A DNA stretch of 39,807 bases from assembly GCA_947459295.1 (NCBI GenBank), contig CANHCY010000018.1:1-39807 (forward strand), in the 5' to 3' direction. The first letter of the stretch is position 1; each line of letters starts with the position of its first letter. The DNA is from Chitinophagaceae bacterium. Lineage in GTDB: Bacteria > Bacteroidota > Bacteroidia > Chitinophagales > Chitinophagaceae. Shown here in pieces: positions 25,716-35,083 of the stretch. Both the position numbers and the translations under genes were made by a program. The notes below the pieces were generated by a model. The model saw only the letters and a list, made by a program, of their open reading frames with translations. It did not search any database and was not told where the DNA came from.

Positions 25716-26729
25716 ATGGTAAAAGAGGTGGTTTTAAGTGGCATTAGGCCTACAGGATTCCTTCATTTGGGCAACTATTTTGGTGCCATGCGTAATTATG
25801 TGCGCATGCAAGATGAATTCAATTGTTACTTTTTTGTAGCCAATTGGCATAGCCTTACCACACACCCCGATACCAAAGAATTACAAGCAAATGTGTTGAG
25901 GGTTATTGCCGAAAATATTGCTTGTGGTTTAGATCCAGAAAAAGTAGCCTTGTATGTACAAAGTGACGTTCCTCAAATTGCAGAACTTTACTTGTATTTA
26001 AATATGATGGCGTATAAAGGTGAGTTGGAAAAAACAGTAACCTTCAAAGAAAAAGTTCGTTTGCAACCAGAAAACGTAAACGCTGGATTACTCACATATC
26101 CGGTATTACAAGCCGCAGATATTTTAATTCACCGCGCTGTAAAAGTGCCTGTTGGTAAAGACCAGGAGCAACACCTCGAAATGGCGCGCAATTACGCAGA
26201 ACGCTTTAACCATAGGTATGGCGAGATTTTACCATTACCGTATGCATTTAATTATGGCGGCGAACTTGTAAAAATTATGAGCTTAGATGGCGAAGGAAAA
26301 ATGAGTAAAAGTGAAAACCAAATGAACACACTTTACTTAGCAGATGATGATGATGTGATTCGTAAAAAAATCATGAAAGCCAAAACAGATGGTGGTCCTT
26401 TAACACCAAACGCACCAATGCCTGCTTATATCGAAAATTTATTTACCCTCATGGGACTTGTAAGTAGTACAGATACCGTAGAGAAATTTAGATCCGATTA
26501 TAACAATAGTAGTGAAGGTAATTGCATTATCCGCTACGGCGATTTAAAAAAGCAATTAGCCGAAGACATGGCCGCCTTTATTAAACCGATTCGTGAAAAA
26601 GCCACTGATTTGCAAAAAGACACGGCTACCCTTCAAAAAATCATGAAAATGGGGGCCGAAAAAGCAGGTGAAAGCGCCTCTAAAACGCTAACGCTGGTTA
26701 GGAGTGCTATTGGCATGAACTATTATTAA
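25716..26729 (+). CDS. trpS: tryptophanyl-tRNA synthetase
   Basis: Class I aminoacyl-tRNA synthetase charging tRNA-Trp. The 337-residue protein has the HIGH-type motif HLGN at 17-20 and KMSKS at 195-199, with GKDQEQHLEMARNYAERFN between them. The first open ATG is at 25689, but homologues begin MxKxxVLSGIRPTG, which fits the ATG at 25716, and the promoter-like element at 25698-25713 would leave the earlier ATG upstream of the transcript. It is divergent from recG, whose likely ATT start is 62 bases away, and precedes a deoxynucleoside kinase by 55 bases. Confidence 0.95.
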   Translation: MVKEVVLSGIRPTGFLHLGNYFGAMRNYVRMQDEFNCYFFVANWHSLTTHPDTKELQANVLRVIAENIACGLDPEKVALYVQSDVPQIAELYLYLNMMAYKGELEKTVTFKEKVRLQPENVNAGLLTYPVLQAADILIHRAVKVPVGKDQEQHLEMARNYAERFNHRYGEILPLPYAFNYGGELVKIMSLDGEGKMSKSENQMNTLYLADDDDVIRKKIMKAKTDGGPLTPNAPMPAYIENLFTLMGLVSSTDTVEKFRSDYNNSSEGNCIIRYGDLKKQLAEDMAAFIKPIREKATDLQKDTATLQKIMKMGAEKAGESASKTLTLVRSAIGMNYY

Positions 26730-26784
26730 AAAAAACAAACTTTAATTATCTTTTTAAGATACTCATTTCGTATTTTCAACCCCT

Positions 26785-27420
26785 ATGGCAAAAGCTAAGA
26801 AACCCAAACACATCGCTATCGCAGGTAATATCGGCGCAGGTAAAACAACACTTACAGAAATGTTAAGTAAACACTACCGTTGGATACCTCAATTTGAAGA
26901 CGTAGACCACAATCCATACCTGATGGATTTCTATGAAGACATGCCTAGATGGAGTTTTAATTTACAAGTGTACTTTTTAAATGGTAGACTTAACCAACTA
27001 CTTGAAATCGCAAGAGGAACTGAAACCATTATTCAGGATAGAACCATTTACGAAGATGCCAATATTTTTGCGCCCAACTTACACGAAATGGGACTTATGA
27101 GTAAGCGCGACTTTGATAACTATTATGCGTTTTTTACCACGCTTAAAACCATGGTGCAACCGCCGGATTTACTCATTTATTTAAAAGCATCTGTTCCTAC
27201 CCTAGTATCACAAATACAAAAAAGAGGTAGAGAATATGAAGAAAATATCAGACTCGATTATTTAAAACGCCTCAACGAATATTACAACAAGTGGATTGAT
27301 GGTTACCAAGAAGGTCCTTTACTTGTCATTGATTGCGATAAAAATAAATTTGGTGAAAACGAAGCCGACCTTGGTGATATCATTGGTAAAATCGATAGCA
27401 CTTTATTTGGTCTTTTCTAG
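26785..27420 (+). CDS. deoxynucleoside kinase (second copy)
   Basis: 211-residue dNK-family kinase for deoxyribonucleoside salvage. P-loop GNIGAGKT at 14-21, FEDVDHNPYL at about 36-45 with E37 as probable base, the intact D85-R86-T motif (IIQDRTIYEDANIF) and a lid with QKRGREYEENIRLDYL at about 150-165. It is similar in length and layout to the folK-linked kinase but keeps the conserved Arg that the other lacks, so this is the better candidate for a fully active dGK/dAK-like enzyme. Specificity (dA, dG or dC) is not decided by these motifs. The GlcD-like gene follows after 24 bases. Confidence 0.9.
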   Translation: MAKAKKPKHIAIAGNIGAGKTTLTEMLSKHYRWIPQFEDVDHNPYLMDFYEDMPRWSFNLQVYFLNGRLNQLLEIARGTETIIQDRTIYEDANIFAPNLHEMGLMSKRDFDNYYAFFTTLKTMVQPPDLLIYLKASVPTLVSQIQKRGREYEENIRLDYLKRLNEYYNKWIDGYQEGPLLVIDCDKNKFGENEADLGDIIGKIDSTLFGLF

Positions 27421-27444
27421 TTTTCCTTTCTAAATACCATACAC

Positions 27445-28854
27445 ATGGCAACTGCAACCGGCGTCGTAACTGCATCTATTGTAGATCAGTTTAAGCTAAT
27501 TATTGGGAATGATTTTGTAGTAGCTGATGAAGAAAGCTTGCACCATTATGGCAAAGACGAAACAGAAAATTTATTGTACTTACCTGCTGTTGTTGTAAAG
27601 CCTAGAACTGCACCCGAAATTGCTGCTATCTTAAAAATTTGCAACGAACATTTATTGCCCGTAACACCAAGAGGCGCAGGTACTGGATTAACAGGTGGCG
27701 CACTCCCACACTTAGGAGGCGTGTTATTATCTACCGAAAGACTCAATCAAATACTTGACATAGACGAACGCAATTTACAAGTAACCACCGAGCCTGGCGT
27801 TATCACAGAAGTATTACAAAACGCAGTCAAAGAAAAAGGACTTTTTTATCCGCCCGACCCTGCTAGCAAAGGGAGTTGTTTTATTGGCGGCAATATTTCT
27901 GAAAATTCAGGTGGTCCTAAGGCTGTAAAATATGGTGTTGTAAAAGATTATGTTTTAAACTTAGAAGTAGTACTACCTACTGGCGAAATTATTTGGACGG
28001 GCTCTAATGTTTTAAAAAACGCAACCGGATATAACCTCACTCAATTAATTGTTGGTAGTGAAGGCACCCTTGGTATTGTTACCAAAATTGTACTGCGCTT
28101 AATTCCACATCCAAAATTTGAACTATTAATGCTTGCTCCTTTTAATAGTCTCGAAAAAGCAAGTGAAGCAGTAAGTGCCATATTTAGAGCTGGTATCACG
28201 CCTAGTGCTATGGAGCTCATGGAAATTGACGCCATTACACTTGCTACTAAATTATTAGATAGCACAGCGGTACAATTAACGGATGGACTGGCAGCGCATT
28301 TGATTATTGAAGTAGATGGCAATAATCTAGACGTTTTAATGAATGAAATGGAAGCCATATCAGAAGTATTAAACAACTTCGAAGTAGGTGAAATTTATTT
28401 TGCAGAAGACGCGGAGCAAAAAAATGAACTTTGGAAAATTCGACGAAAAGCAAATGAAGCAGCTGTTATGGCAGGCTTTACCATCGAAGAAGACGCAGTT
28501 GTCCCAAGGGCCGAACTTCCTAAACTCATTAAAGGTGTTAAAGAAATTGCTGCGCAAAATGGATTCAAAGTGGTTTGTTATGGACATGCTGGTGATGGCA
28601 ATTTACACATTCGCATCAACCACCCTACCATTAAAAACAGCTATAACAATCCTGAAATGACAGCTGCGCTGATGCCGCTATTTGAACTCATTGCAAGATT
28701 AGGTGGCACTATTAGTGGCGAACACGGCGTAGGTCTTATTCAAAAGCCATTTTTGAAAACTGTTTTTTCGGAAACACATTTGAGACTCATGCGTTCTATC
28801 AAACAAACATTTGACCCCAATAATATATTAAACGCCGGCAAAATTTTTGACTAG
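27445..28854 (+). CDS. FAD-binding oxidase, GlcD / D-lactate dehydrogenase family
   Basis: 469-residue flavoprotein with an N-terminal PCMH-type FAD domain (about 40-220: VTPRGAGTGLTGGALP and PPDPASKGSCFIGGNISENSGGPKAVKYG blocks) and a C-terminal FAD-oxidase domain with GHAGDGNLHIRINHP near 390 and GTISGEHGVGLIQKPFL near 425. It oxidises a 2-hydroxy acid such as glycolate or D-lactate; the partner electron acceptor is not seen here, and no GlcE or GlcF gene adjoins it. It probably shares a transcript with trpS and the dNK. It converges on the LOG gene with a nine-base gap. Confidence 0.9.
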   Translation: MATATGVVTASIVDQFKLIIGNDFVVADEESLHHYGKDETENLLYLPAVVVKPRTAPEIAAILKICNEHLLPVTPRGAGTGLTGGALPHLGGVLLSTERLNQILDIDERNLQVTTEPGVITEVLQNAVKEKGLFYPPDPASKGSCFIGGNISENSGGPKAVKYGVVKDYVLNLEVVLPTGEIIWTGSNVLKNATGYNLTQLIVGSEGTLGIVTKIVLRLIPHPKFELLMLAPFNSLEKASEAVSAIFRAGITPSAMELMEIDAITLATKLLDSTAVQLTDGLAAHLIIEVDGNNLDVLMNEMEAISEVLNNFEVGEIYFAEDAEQKNELWKIRRKANEAAVMAGFTIEEDAVVPRAELPKLIKGVKEIAAQNGFKVVCYGHAGDGNLHIRINHPTIKNSYNNPEMTAALMPLFELIARLGGTISGEHGVGLIQKPFLKTVFSETHLRLMRSIKQTFDPNNILNAGKIFD

Positions 28855-28863
28855 TTGGCTTTA

Positions 28864-29409
28864 TTAAAAACTTTGAAGTAAGTGCACCGCTTCCTCTGCA
28901 GTACTTGCTACCATTAATCGGTGTTCAATGTTTTCATATAAAAAGCCTTGCGCTTGCATCATACGCATATGTGCCATTAAGTGATCATAAAATCCATTAC
29001 AATTAAGTAAGATGATTTTTTTATCGTGAATTTTTAATGTATTCCAAGTTAGCATTTCAAAAAGTTCATCTAGTGTTCCATTGCCTCCTGGCATAATTAG
29101 TGCTGCATCACATAAATCATACATCATCTTTTTTCTTACATGCATATCTGCTACCACATGTAATTCTGTAATGCCTTCGTGCTGATGCTCCCAAGCAATT
29201 AATATTTCCGGTATCACGCCAATTACTTTTACACCAGCAGCCATGGCACCATTGGCAACTGCACCCATGAGGCCCTTGTTTCCTCCGCCATATACTAAGT
29301 GCATACCGGCTGTTCCGAGTAAATTTCCAAAGGCTGTTGCTTCCTTTAAAAACAGGGGATCAAAACCATCTTTGGAACCACAAAAAACAGCTACCGATTG
29401 TATAGACAT
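28864..29409 (-). CDS. LOG family nucleotide 5'-monophosphate phosphoribohydrolase (TIGR00730)
   Basis: 181-residue lysine-decarboxylase-like (LOG) protein. It has FCGSKDG near the start, YGGGNKGLMG at 40-49, the R92-K93 pair and the defining PGGNGTLDE at 107-115. Family members hydrolyse AMP or cytokinin riboside monophosphate to the base plus ribose 5-phosphate, so it may be a second AMP nucleosidase-like activity beside amn. The old 'lysine decarboxylase' label is not supported. It is a single leftward gene between the convergent GlcD-like gene and the divergent symporter. Confidence 0.9.
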   Translation of the reverse strand: MSIQSVAVFCGSKDGFDPLFLKEATAFGNLLGTAGMHLVYGGGNKGLMGAVANGAMAAGVKVIGVIPEILIAWEHQHEGITELHVVADMHVRKKMMYDLCDAALIMPGGNGTLDELFEMLTWNTLKIHDKKIILLNCNGFYDHLMAHMRMMQAQGFLYENIEHRLMVASTAEEAVHLLQSF

Positions 29410-29446
29410 ATATAATTCTTATGCGTTAAAAAAGGTCCATTATCCT

Positions 29447-29454
29447 TACCTTTA
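29447..29454 (+). promoter_or_regulatory. weak -7-like element upstream of the symporter gene
   Basis: TACCTTTA differs by one base from TAnnTTTG and lies 32 bases before the ATG at 29487. No -33 element is recognisable. Confidence 0.22.
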
Positions 29455-29486
29455 AGGCCTACAATTTAACAAAAACAACGATCACT

Positions 29487-30962
29487 ATGTCGCCTATTGT
29501 ATTATTTTCCTTTGTTCTTGTGTATTTTCTAATTTTACTTGTTGTAGCTAAAATTACTGGTAAAAACAGTACCAACGACTCTTTCTTTATTGGCAATAAA
29601 AATAGCAACTGGATGCTAGTGGCTTTTGGCATGGTGGGCACTTCACTTAGTGGCGTAACTTTTGTAAGTGTGCCAGGACAAGTAGGCACCCTGGTAGGCG
29701 GCACCAACTACGTAAACGCATTTTCTTATTTACAAATAACACTGGGATATGTAATTGGATATTTAACCATTGCCTATGTGTTACTGCCCTTGTATTACAA
29801 ACTCAATTTAACCTCCATATACAATTACTTAAGCACAAGGCTTGGTGTAGCTTCCTATAAAACAGGCGCTTCCTTTTTTATTTTATCCAGAACGCTTGGC
29901 GCAACAGCAAGACTTTATTTAGTAGTCCGCATTTTACAAGATGCAATCCTACAAAGTTTTCATGTTCCATTTTGGGCAACCACCCTTATTATTTTACTCA
30001 TGATTTTATTATATACGTATGAGGGTGGTGTTAAAACAATTGTATGGACCGATACACTCCAAACATCTTGTATGCTTTTAGGACTCGTAATATGTGTCTT
30101 TTACATCCTCAACCAATTGCACTTAGGTTTTTTTGATAGTTTAACAGCAATGGCAGATAAAGGCTATACTAAAGTTTTTTTTACGGAACCTTCAAGTAAG
30201 TTGTTTTTTGTCAAACAAATATTAGCAGGCGCCTTTGTAACCATTACCATGACAGGTATGGACCAGGAGATGATGCAAAAAAACATCTCTGTAAAAACAT
30301 TAAAAGATTCTCAAAAAAATGTAATTACACTTGGCATCACCATGCTTGTTGTCATTTCTTTATTTTTATTTTTAGGCGGCCTATTATATTTATTTGCAAA
30401 TACGAACGGCCTTCCATTTACAGGCGATAAATTATTTCCAAGTATTGCACTTGGTCACATGCCACCTGCCATGTCTATTATTTTTATTATTGCACTTATA
30501 TCTGCTTTATTTCCAAGTGCAGATGGCGCCATCACAGCGCTCACCTCTACATTTTGTATAGATATTATTGGCATGCAGCGCAGGTCCGATTGGGATGAAG
30601 CAAAAAAGAAAAAAATACGCCAGCGCATTCATATTGGATTTGCGTTTGTATTCTTACTATTTGTCATGGTTTACAAATGGATCGATAACCCAAGTATGAT
30701 TGGCGTTATTTTAAAAGTAGCTGCTTATACCTACGGGCCACTATTAGGCCTCTTTACATTTGGTATTGTTTTAAAAAGAAATGTAATTGACAAATGGGTG
30801 CCGCTTGTATGTATACTCTCTCCACTTCTTTGCTTGTTAATTGACACCAATCAAAAAGCATTATTTGGTTCATTTGAAATTGGTCTTGAGCTATTAATCA
30901 TCAATGGACTCATCACTTTTATAGGTCTTTTATTCATTTCGAAAAAAGAAACCGCTATTTAA
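29487..30962 (+). CDS. sodium:solute symporter (SSS family)
   Basis: 491-residue membrane protein with about 13 hydrophobic segments and SSS-family motifs: FFIGNKNSNWMLVAFGMVGTSLSG at about 31-54, SRTLGATARLYL at about 133-144, YEGGVKTIVWTDTLQ near 173-187 and GMDQEMMQKN near 257. It would import a solute with sodium; candidates are amino acids, sugars, sialic acid or other carboxylates, and nothing here decides. It heads a rightward set, with the O-methyltransferase six bases downstream. Confidence 0.9.
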   Translation: MSPIVLFSFVLVYFLILLVVAKITGKNSTNDSFFIGNKNSNWMLVAFGMVGTSLSGVTFVSVPGQVGTLVGGTNYVNAFSYLQITLGYVIGYLTIAYVLLPLYYKLNLTSIYNYLSTRLGVASYKTGASFFILSRTLGATARLYLVVRILQDAILQSFHVPFWATTLIILLMILLYTYEGGVKTIVWTDTLQTSCMLLGLVICVFYILNQLHLGFFDSLTAMADKGYTKVFFTEPSSKLFFVKQILAGAFVTITMTGMDQEMMQKNISVKTLKDSQKNVITLGITMLVVISLFLFLGGLLYLFANTNGLPFTGDKLFPSIALGHMPPAMSIIFIIALISALFPSADGAITALTSTFCIDIIGMQRRSDWDEAKKKKIRQRIHIGFAFVFLLFVMVYKWIDNPSMIGVILKVAAYTYGPLLGLFTFGIVLKRNVIDKWVPLVCILSPLLCLLIDTNQKALFGSFEIGLELLIINGLITFIGLLFISKKETAI

Positions 30963-30968
30963 GCATAC

Positions 30969-31619
30969 ATGCCAGCTCCATTTATCATAAATCAAGCGGT
31001 AACCTATTCGGATGTGTTTACAACACCCGCCGATCCTTTATTGCAACTGATATTAGATGAAACAAGAGCTGCGCATCCAAAAGCCCACATGCTTAGTGGC
31101 GAAGTACAAGGGCAGTTTTTAAGTATGTTGTCTTGTATGAAAAAGCCAATGCAAATATTAGAAATTGGCACATTTACCGGTTACAGTGCGCTATGTTTAG
31201 CCAAGGGACTTGCAGCCAATGGCGTACTACATACCATAGAATCTAGGATAGAAGACGCCCAAACTGCTCATCATTATTTTGAGCAAAGCAAATATGCCAA
31301 TCAAATTGAATTACATATTGGTGATGCTAAAGAAATTATACCATCCCTCTCAGATGCCTTTGATCTTGTATTTATTGACGCCGATAAAACAGGCTATATC
31401 GAGTACTATGAAATGGTGGTACAAAAGCTTGCCAAAGGCGGCGTCATTATTGCTGACAATGTTTTATTTCATGGAGAAGTATTAGAAGATACTATTTCAG
31501 GTAAAAATGCAACTGCAATTCACGCCTTTAACCAACATGTAAAAAATGATCCACGAACTTCGCAAGTGTTATTAACGATTAGAGATGGCATGCTACTGAT
31601 TCAAAAAAATGAACAATGA
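30969..31619 (+). CDS. class I SAM-dependent O-methyltransferase (CCoAOMT-like)
   Basis: 216-residue methyltransferase. The SAM-binding loop EIGTFTGYS is at 65-73; the metal and catalytic block IDADKTGY is at 136-143 and DN at 163-164, as in cation-dependent catechol/caffeoyl-CoA O-methyltransferases. The natural substrate in Bacteroidota is not known. It starts six bases after the symporter stop, and its own TGA overlaps the ATG of the glucosaminidase gene (ATGA, 31616-31619). Confidence 0.9.
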   Translation: MPAPFIINQAVTYSDVFTTPADPLLQLILDETRAAHPKAHMLSGEVQGQFLSMLSCMKKPMQILEIGTFTGYSALCLAKGLAANGVLHTIESRIEDAQTAHHYFEQSKYANQIELHIGDAKEIIPSLSDAFDLVFIDADKTGYIEYYEMVVQKLAKGGVIIADNVLFHGEVLEDTISGKNATAIHAFNQHVKNDPRTSQVLLTIRDGMLLIQKNEQ

Positions 31620-32680
31620 AATTTAAACTTATATACTCTTTTTTGATCACGACATGCATTGCCATCAGCGGTTTTTCTCAAACCATTGGAGCTGATGCTG
31701 CAGCATATATCAATCAGTTCAAAAATATAGCTATGCAGGAGCAAATTAGAACAGGGGTTCCTGCTGCCATTAAATTAGGTCAAGCTATTTTAGAGTCACA
31801 ATCAGGGAAGAGTAAACTTGCCACAGTTTCTAATAATCATTTTGGCATCAAATGCAAAACAGAATGGAAAGGACCAAAAACTTACCACAATGATGATGCA
31901 CAAGGTGAATGCTTTAGGGTGTACGATAATGCAGAAGCTTCCTTTATTGATCACTCCAACTTTTTAAAAACAAGAACACATTATGCATTCTTGTTCAAAT
32001 TAGACGTAACTGATTTTACGAGCTGGGCATTTGGACTCAAGCAAGCAGGCTATGCAACCAATCCAAATTATCCCGCCATACTTATAAAAATCATTAACGA
32101 TTATAATTTAGCTCAGTTTTCAGTTATTGCCATTGAGCAAAAGAAAAAAGGAGTCGATTTAGTTGTAGCCCCAGTTATAAATGCAATAAAAACAGATTCA
32201 TCAATTCAACCCCAAGCACCAAAACCTACAGCACCTACTTTACAAAGTGAGCCAACAAAAGAAGTCACACCTCCAACCGTAAGTTTACTTGAAAATACCA
32301 AAGTAACCATTAACAGAACTAAAGGGGTACTTGCAACGAAAGGAAATTCACTGCTAGCCATTGCGAACAATAATAAAATAAGCTTAAGTAAATTGTTTGA
32401 CTATAATGATCTTGAAGAAATGAATATTTTAGATCAAGACCGCATTTTATTTATTGAAAAGAAACAAAAATATGGCGCTTCTGAAAGTCATACCACTGCT
32501 GGTTCTGAAACACTTTATAGTATTGCACAAAAAGAAGGCGTACAGTTAAGCACAATTCTATCACTCAACCCATCAATTACAAAAGATAGCGTTTTACAAA
32601 TTGGACAAAAAATTAAATTAAGGGTAGAAGCGGCCCCAAAAACGAAATCTAAACCATCTAAAAAAGGAAAGAAAAAATAA
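31616..32680 (+). CDS. secreted glucosaminidase with two LysM domains
   Basis: 354-residue cell-wall hydrolase. Signal peptide at about 1-21 (GFSQ), a glucosaminidase (GH73-like) domain at about 28-165 with probable catalytic E60 in AILESQSGKS and HFGIKC at 75-80, a Pro/Thr-rich linker (about 195-222), LysM domains at about 234-283 and 291-337, and a Lys-rich tail. It would cut the peptidoglycan glycan chain in the periplasm, in growth or daughter-cell separation. The first LysM is divergent. Its start is coupled to the methyltransferase stop, and hpt follows after four bases. Confidence 0.9.
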   Translation: MKFKLIYSFLITTCIAISGFSQTIGADAAAYINQFKNIAMQEQIRTGVPAAIKLGQAILESQSGKSKLATVSNNHFGIKCKTEWKGPKTYHNDDAQGECFRVYDNAEASFIDHSNFLKTRTHYAFLFKLDVTDFTSWAFGLKQAGYATNPNYPAILIKIINDYNLAQFSVIAIEQKKKGVDLVVAPVINAIKTDSSIQPQAPKPTAPTLQSEPTKEVTPPTVSLLENTKVTINRTKGVLATKGNSLLAIANNNKISLSKLFDYNDLEEMNILDQDRILFIEKKQKYGASESHTTAGSETLYSIAQKEGVQLSTILSLNPSITKDSVLQIGQKIKLRVEAAPKTKSKPSKKGKKK

Positions 32681-32684
32681 GCAC

Positions 32685-33221
32685 ATGTCTACCATTCAAC
32701 TACACGGAAAGCATTTTGAAATATTTTTACCTGAAGCACTGATCCAAGAAAAGATTGCTGCATTAGCACATGAAATAAATACCGATTATGCTGGCAAAAA
32801 ACCATTGTTTATTGCAGTATTAAACGGGTCTTTTATGTTTGCATCGGATTTATTTAAATCCATCACCATAGAAGCAGAAATATGTTTTATTAAACTAGCT
32901 TCCTATAAAGGCACTACTTCTACCGGACAGGTGATTACAGCAATTGGCCTAGACATAGACCTTACCAACAGGCATATTATTGTATTAGAAGATATTATTG
33001 ATACGGGCAAAACGCTGCATACCTTTTTGCCGCAATTACACAACCAACAACCTGCTTCCCTAAAAATTGGCGTATTACTGCACAAACCAGACGCAACGGT
33101 TTTTGAAGTACCCATCGATTACTGTTGCTTTTCGATCCCTAATAAATTTGTGTTGGGCTATGGTTTAGACTATGACGGATACGGCAGAAACAGCAAGGAT
33201 ATTTACAAACTTGTTGAATAA
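32685..33221 (+). CDS. hpt: hypoxanthine phosphoribosyltransferase
   Basis: Converts hypoxanthine or guanine plus PRPP to IMP or GMP in purine salvage. The 178-residue protein has the PRPP-binding motif LEDIIDTGKT at 101-110, ASYKGTTSTG at 72-81 and FVLGYGLDYDGYGRN near the C-terminus. Length is usual. It is the last rightward gene of the symporter-methyltransferase-glucosaminidase set, four bases after the latter. It converges on dnaJ over a 36-base gap with no clear terminator. Confidence 0.94.
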   Translation: MSTIQLHGKHFEIFLPEALIQEKIAALAHEINTDYAGKKPLFIAVLNGSFMFASDLFKSITIEAEICFIKLASYKGTTSTGQVITAIGLDIDLTNRHIIVLEDIIDTGKTLHTFLPQLHNQQPASLKIGVLLHKPDATVFEVPIDYCCFSIPNKFVLGYGLDYDGYGRNSKDIYKLVE

Positions 33222-33257
33222 ACACGCAACTACTGAATATAATTAAAGTATAACCAA

Positions 33258-34418
33258 TTAATTAAAGGCTTCCTTTACCCTGTCAAAAAAGCTCTTATCA
33301 GATTTGTTAGGATTAGGCTTAAAGTTTTCACTTGCCTGCAACTTTTCCAGCACCGCTTTTTCTTCGTCGGTAACGGATTGTGGCGTCCAAATATTTACAT
33401 AAATGAGCTGATCCCCTTTAGCATAACCTTGCACTTCTGGGAAACCTTTTCCTTTGAGTCTAAATATTTTACCACTTTGTGTTCCTGCAGGAATTTTAAT
33501 TTTAGCACGTCCATCAATAGTAGGTACTTCTACCTGTGTACCAAATACGGCATCTACAAAGTTCAAGTGTAAATCAAATGCTACATTGAGTCCATCACGT
33601 TGCAGTTCTGGATGTGTCTCCTCTTCAATTTGTATAATTAAATCTCCAGCGCTTCCACCTCTTTCACCTGCGTTACCTTTTCCATTCATGCTAAGTTGCA
33701 TGCCTTCTTGAACACCTGCTGGAATATCAATAGAAATGGTTTCTTCTCCATACATTCTACCCTCACCTTTACAAGTTCCACATTTAGCTGTAACAGTTGT
33801 TCCCTCTCCATTACAAGACGAACAAGTGGCAACTGTTTGCATCTGGCCTAAAAAAGTATTGGTCAATTTACGAACCTGACCACTACCACCACACGCATTA
33901 CATGTTTGAACACTATTTTTATCTTTAGCACCATTACCGCCACAACCGGTACAAATAACGTGCTTTTTTACTTTTACATTTTTATTGACACCCTTCGCAA
34001 TTTCTTCAAAATTCAATTTGATTTTAATACGCAAATTGCTACCTCGCTGTCCTCTTGCAGCTCTGCCGCCACCGCCTCTTGATCTTCCTCCACCAAAAAA
34101 AGAACCAAAAGCATCATCACCAAACATATCCCCAAACTGGCTAAAGATATCATCCATATTAGAGCTATGAGAAGCGCCGCCACCGGTTCCTGGACCAAAA
34201 GCATTATGGCCAAAACGGTCATACTTTGCTTTTTTATCAGCGTCACTTAAAATCTCATAGGCTTCTGCAGCTTCTTTAAATTTATCTTCTGCTTCTTTAT
34301 CGCCCGGATTTCGGTCTGGGTGAAATTGCATAGCCACTTTGCGGTATGCTTTTTTTATTTCATCAGCAGATGAAGATTTAGATACTCCTAATATTTCGTA
34401 ATAATCTCTTTTTGCCAT
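33258..34418 (-). CDS. dnaJ: chaperone protein DnaJ
   Basis: Type I Hsp40 co-chaperone that delivers clients to DnaK and stimulates its ATPase. The 386-residue protein has all modules: J domain with HPD at 33-35, a Gly/Phe-rich stretch at about 70-120, a zinc-finger region with four CxxCxGxG repeats at 156-163, 173-180, 199-206 and 213-220, and the C-terminal substrate domains. It lies seven bases after grpE in one leftward unit; dnaK is not in the window. Confidence 0.97.
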   Translation of the reverse strand: MAKRDYYEILGVSKSSSADEIKKAYRKVAMQFHPDRNPGDKEAEDKFKEAAEAYEILSDADKKAKYDRFGHNAFGPGTGGGASHSSNMDDIFSQFGDMFGDDAFGSFFGGGRSRGGGGRAARGQRGSNLRIKIKLNFEEIAKGVNKNVKVKKHVICTGCGGNGAKDKNSVQTCNACGGSGQVRKLTNTFLGQMQTVATCSSCNGEGTTVTAKCGTCKGEGRMYGEETISIDIPAGVQEGMQLSMNGKGNAGERGGSAGDLIIQIEEETHPELQRDGLNVAFDLHLNFVDAVFGTQVEVPTIDGRAKIKIPAGTQSGKIFRLKGKGFPEVQGYAKGDQLIYVNIWTPQSVTDEEKAVLEKLQASENFKPNPNKSDKSFFDRVKEAFN

Positions 34419-34425
34419 TGCTATT

Positions 34426-34983
34426 TTATTTTCCTACCACCACTTTTGCAAAGCGGATAATTTTATCATTTAAATAATATCCTTTTACTACATCATCGAT
34501 TACTTTTCCTTTTAGATGTTCTGAAGGTGCAGGGATTTCTGTAATGGCTTCATGTTTTTCAACGTCAAATTCTTCATGGATAGATTCCATTGCCTTTACC
34601 CCTTTTGCTAACATAGTAGAACGCAATTTATTAAAAACGAGCTGAATGCCTTCTTTCTGAACAGCGATATCATCGTTACCCTGTAACTGCTTTTCTGCAC
34701 GGTCACAATCGTCTAATATATCAAGCATGGATACAATGACGTCTTTGCCAGCCGTTTGAATGAGTTCTAAACGCTCTTTGGATGTCCTTCTCCTGTAGTT
34801 ATCAAACTCAGCCATTAAGCGTAGGTATTTATCTTTTTGTTCCTGTAATTCGTCTTGGAGCTTAGTTAAAGGATCCTCTTCCGCTACTGGCTCGTTCAAA
34901 TGCTCAGTTCCAGGCATATTTTCGTCGGTATTGAGCTGATTTTCAATATTTTGCTCCATTTCGTTTGGTATTGTCTCTTCCAT
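34426..34983 (-). CDS. grpE: nucleotide exchange factor GrpE
   Basis: Exchange factor for DnaK. The 185-residue protein has an acidic, Glu/Asn-rich N-terminus (about 1-45), a long coiled coil ([30 protein letters not shown]) and a C-terminal beta domain ending [19 protein letters not shown]. The ATG at 34983 is chosen; the frame stays open upstream to 35130 but that extension runs into the divergent rlmI-like gene and does not look like GrpE. No CIRCE-type inverted repeat is evident in the 100-base upstream gap. Confidence 0.95.
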   Translation of the reverse strand: MEETIPNEMEQNIENQLNTDENMPGTEHLNEPVAEEDPLTKLQDELQEQKDKYLRLMAEFDNYRRRTSKERLELIQTAGKDVIVSMLDILDDCDRAEKQLQGNDDIAVQKEGIQLVFNKLRSTMLAKGVKAMESIHEEFDVEKHEAITEIPAPSEHLKGKVIDDVVKGYYLNDKIIRFAKVVVGK

Positions 34984-35051
34984 AATAATTGCTTCTTGTT
35001 TTACCCCATTAATATTGCAAAAATTTTGCCGTTGCAAAGAAAAGGGAAAAA

Positions 35052-35081
35052 TTGGCAGATTAATCCGCCTTATCTTCGCGG
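35052..35081 (+). promoter_or_regulatory. promoter directly before the rlmI-like gene
   Basis: TTG at 35052-35054 (within ATTGG), a 16-base spacer, then TATCTTCG at 35071-35078 and ATG at 35084. The 16 bases at 35066-35081 are identical to those before trpS, at the same two-base distance from the ATG, which argues that the element fixes both transcription and translation starts. Confidence 0.5.
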
Positions 35082-35083
35082 AC

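Noticed and set aside
26747..26761. TATCTT / AAGATA hairpin between trpS and the kinase gene
   Set aside because: Six AT-rich pairs with no downstream T-run; more likely chance or part of an AT-rich leader.
33263..33277. TAAAGG / CCTTTA hairpin between hpt and dnaJ as terminator
   Set aside because: Short stem inside the dnaJ coding end with no following T-run on either strand.
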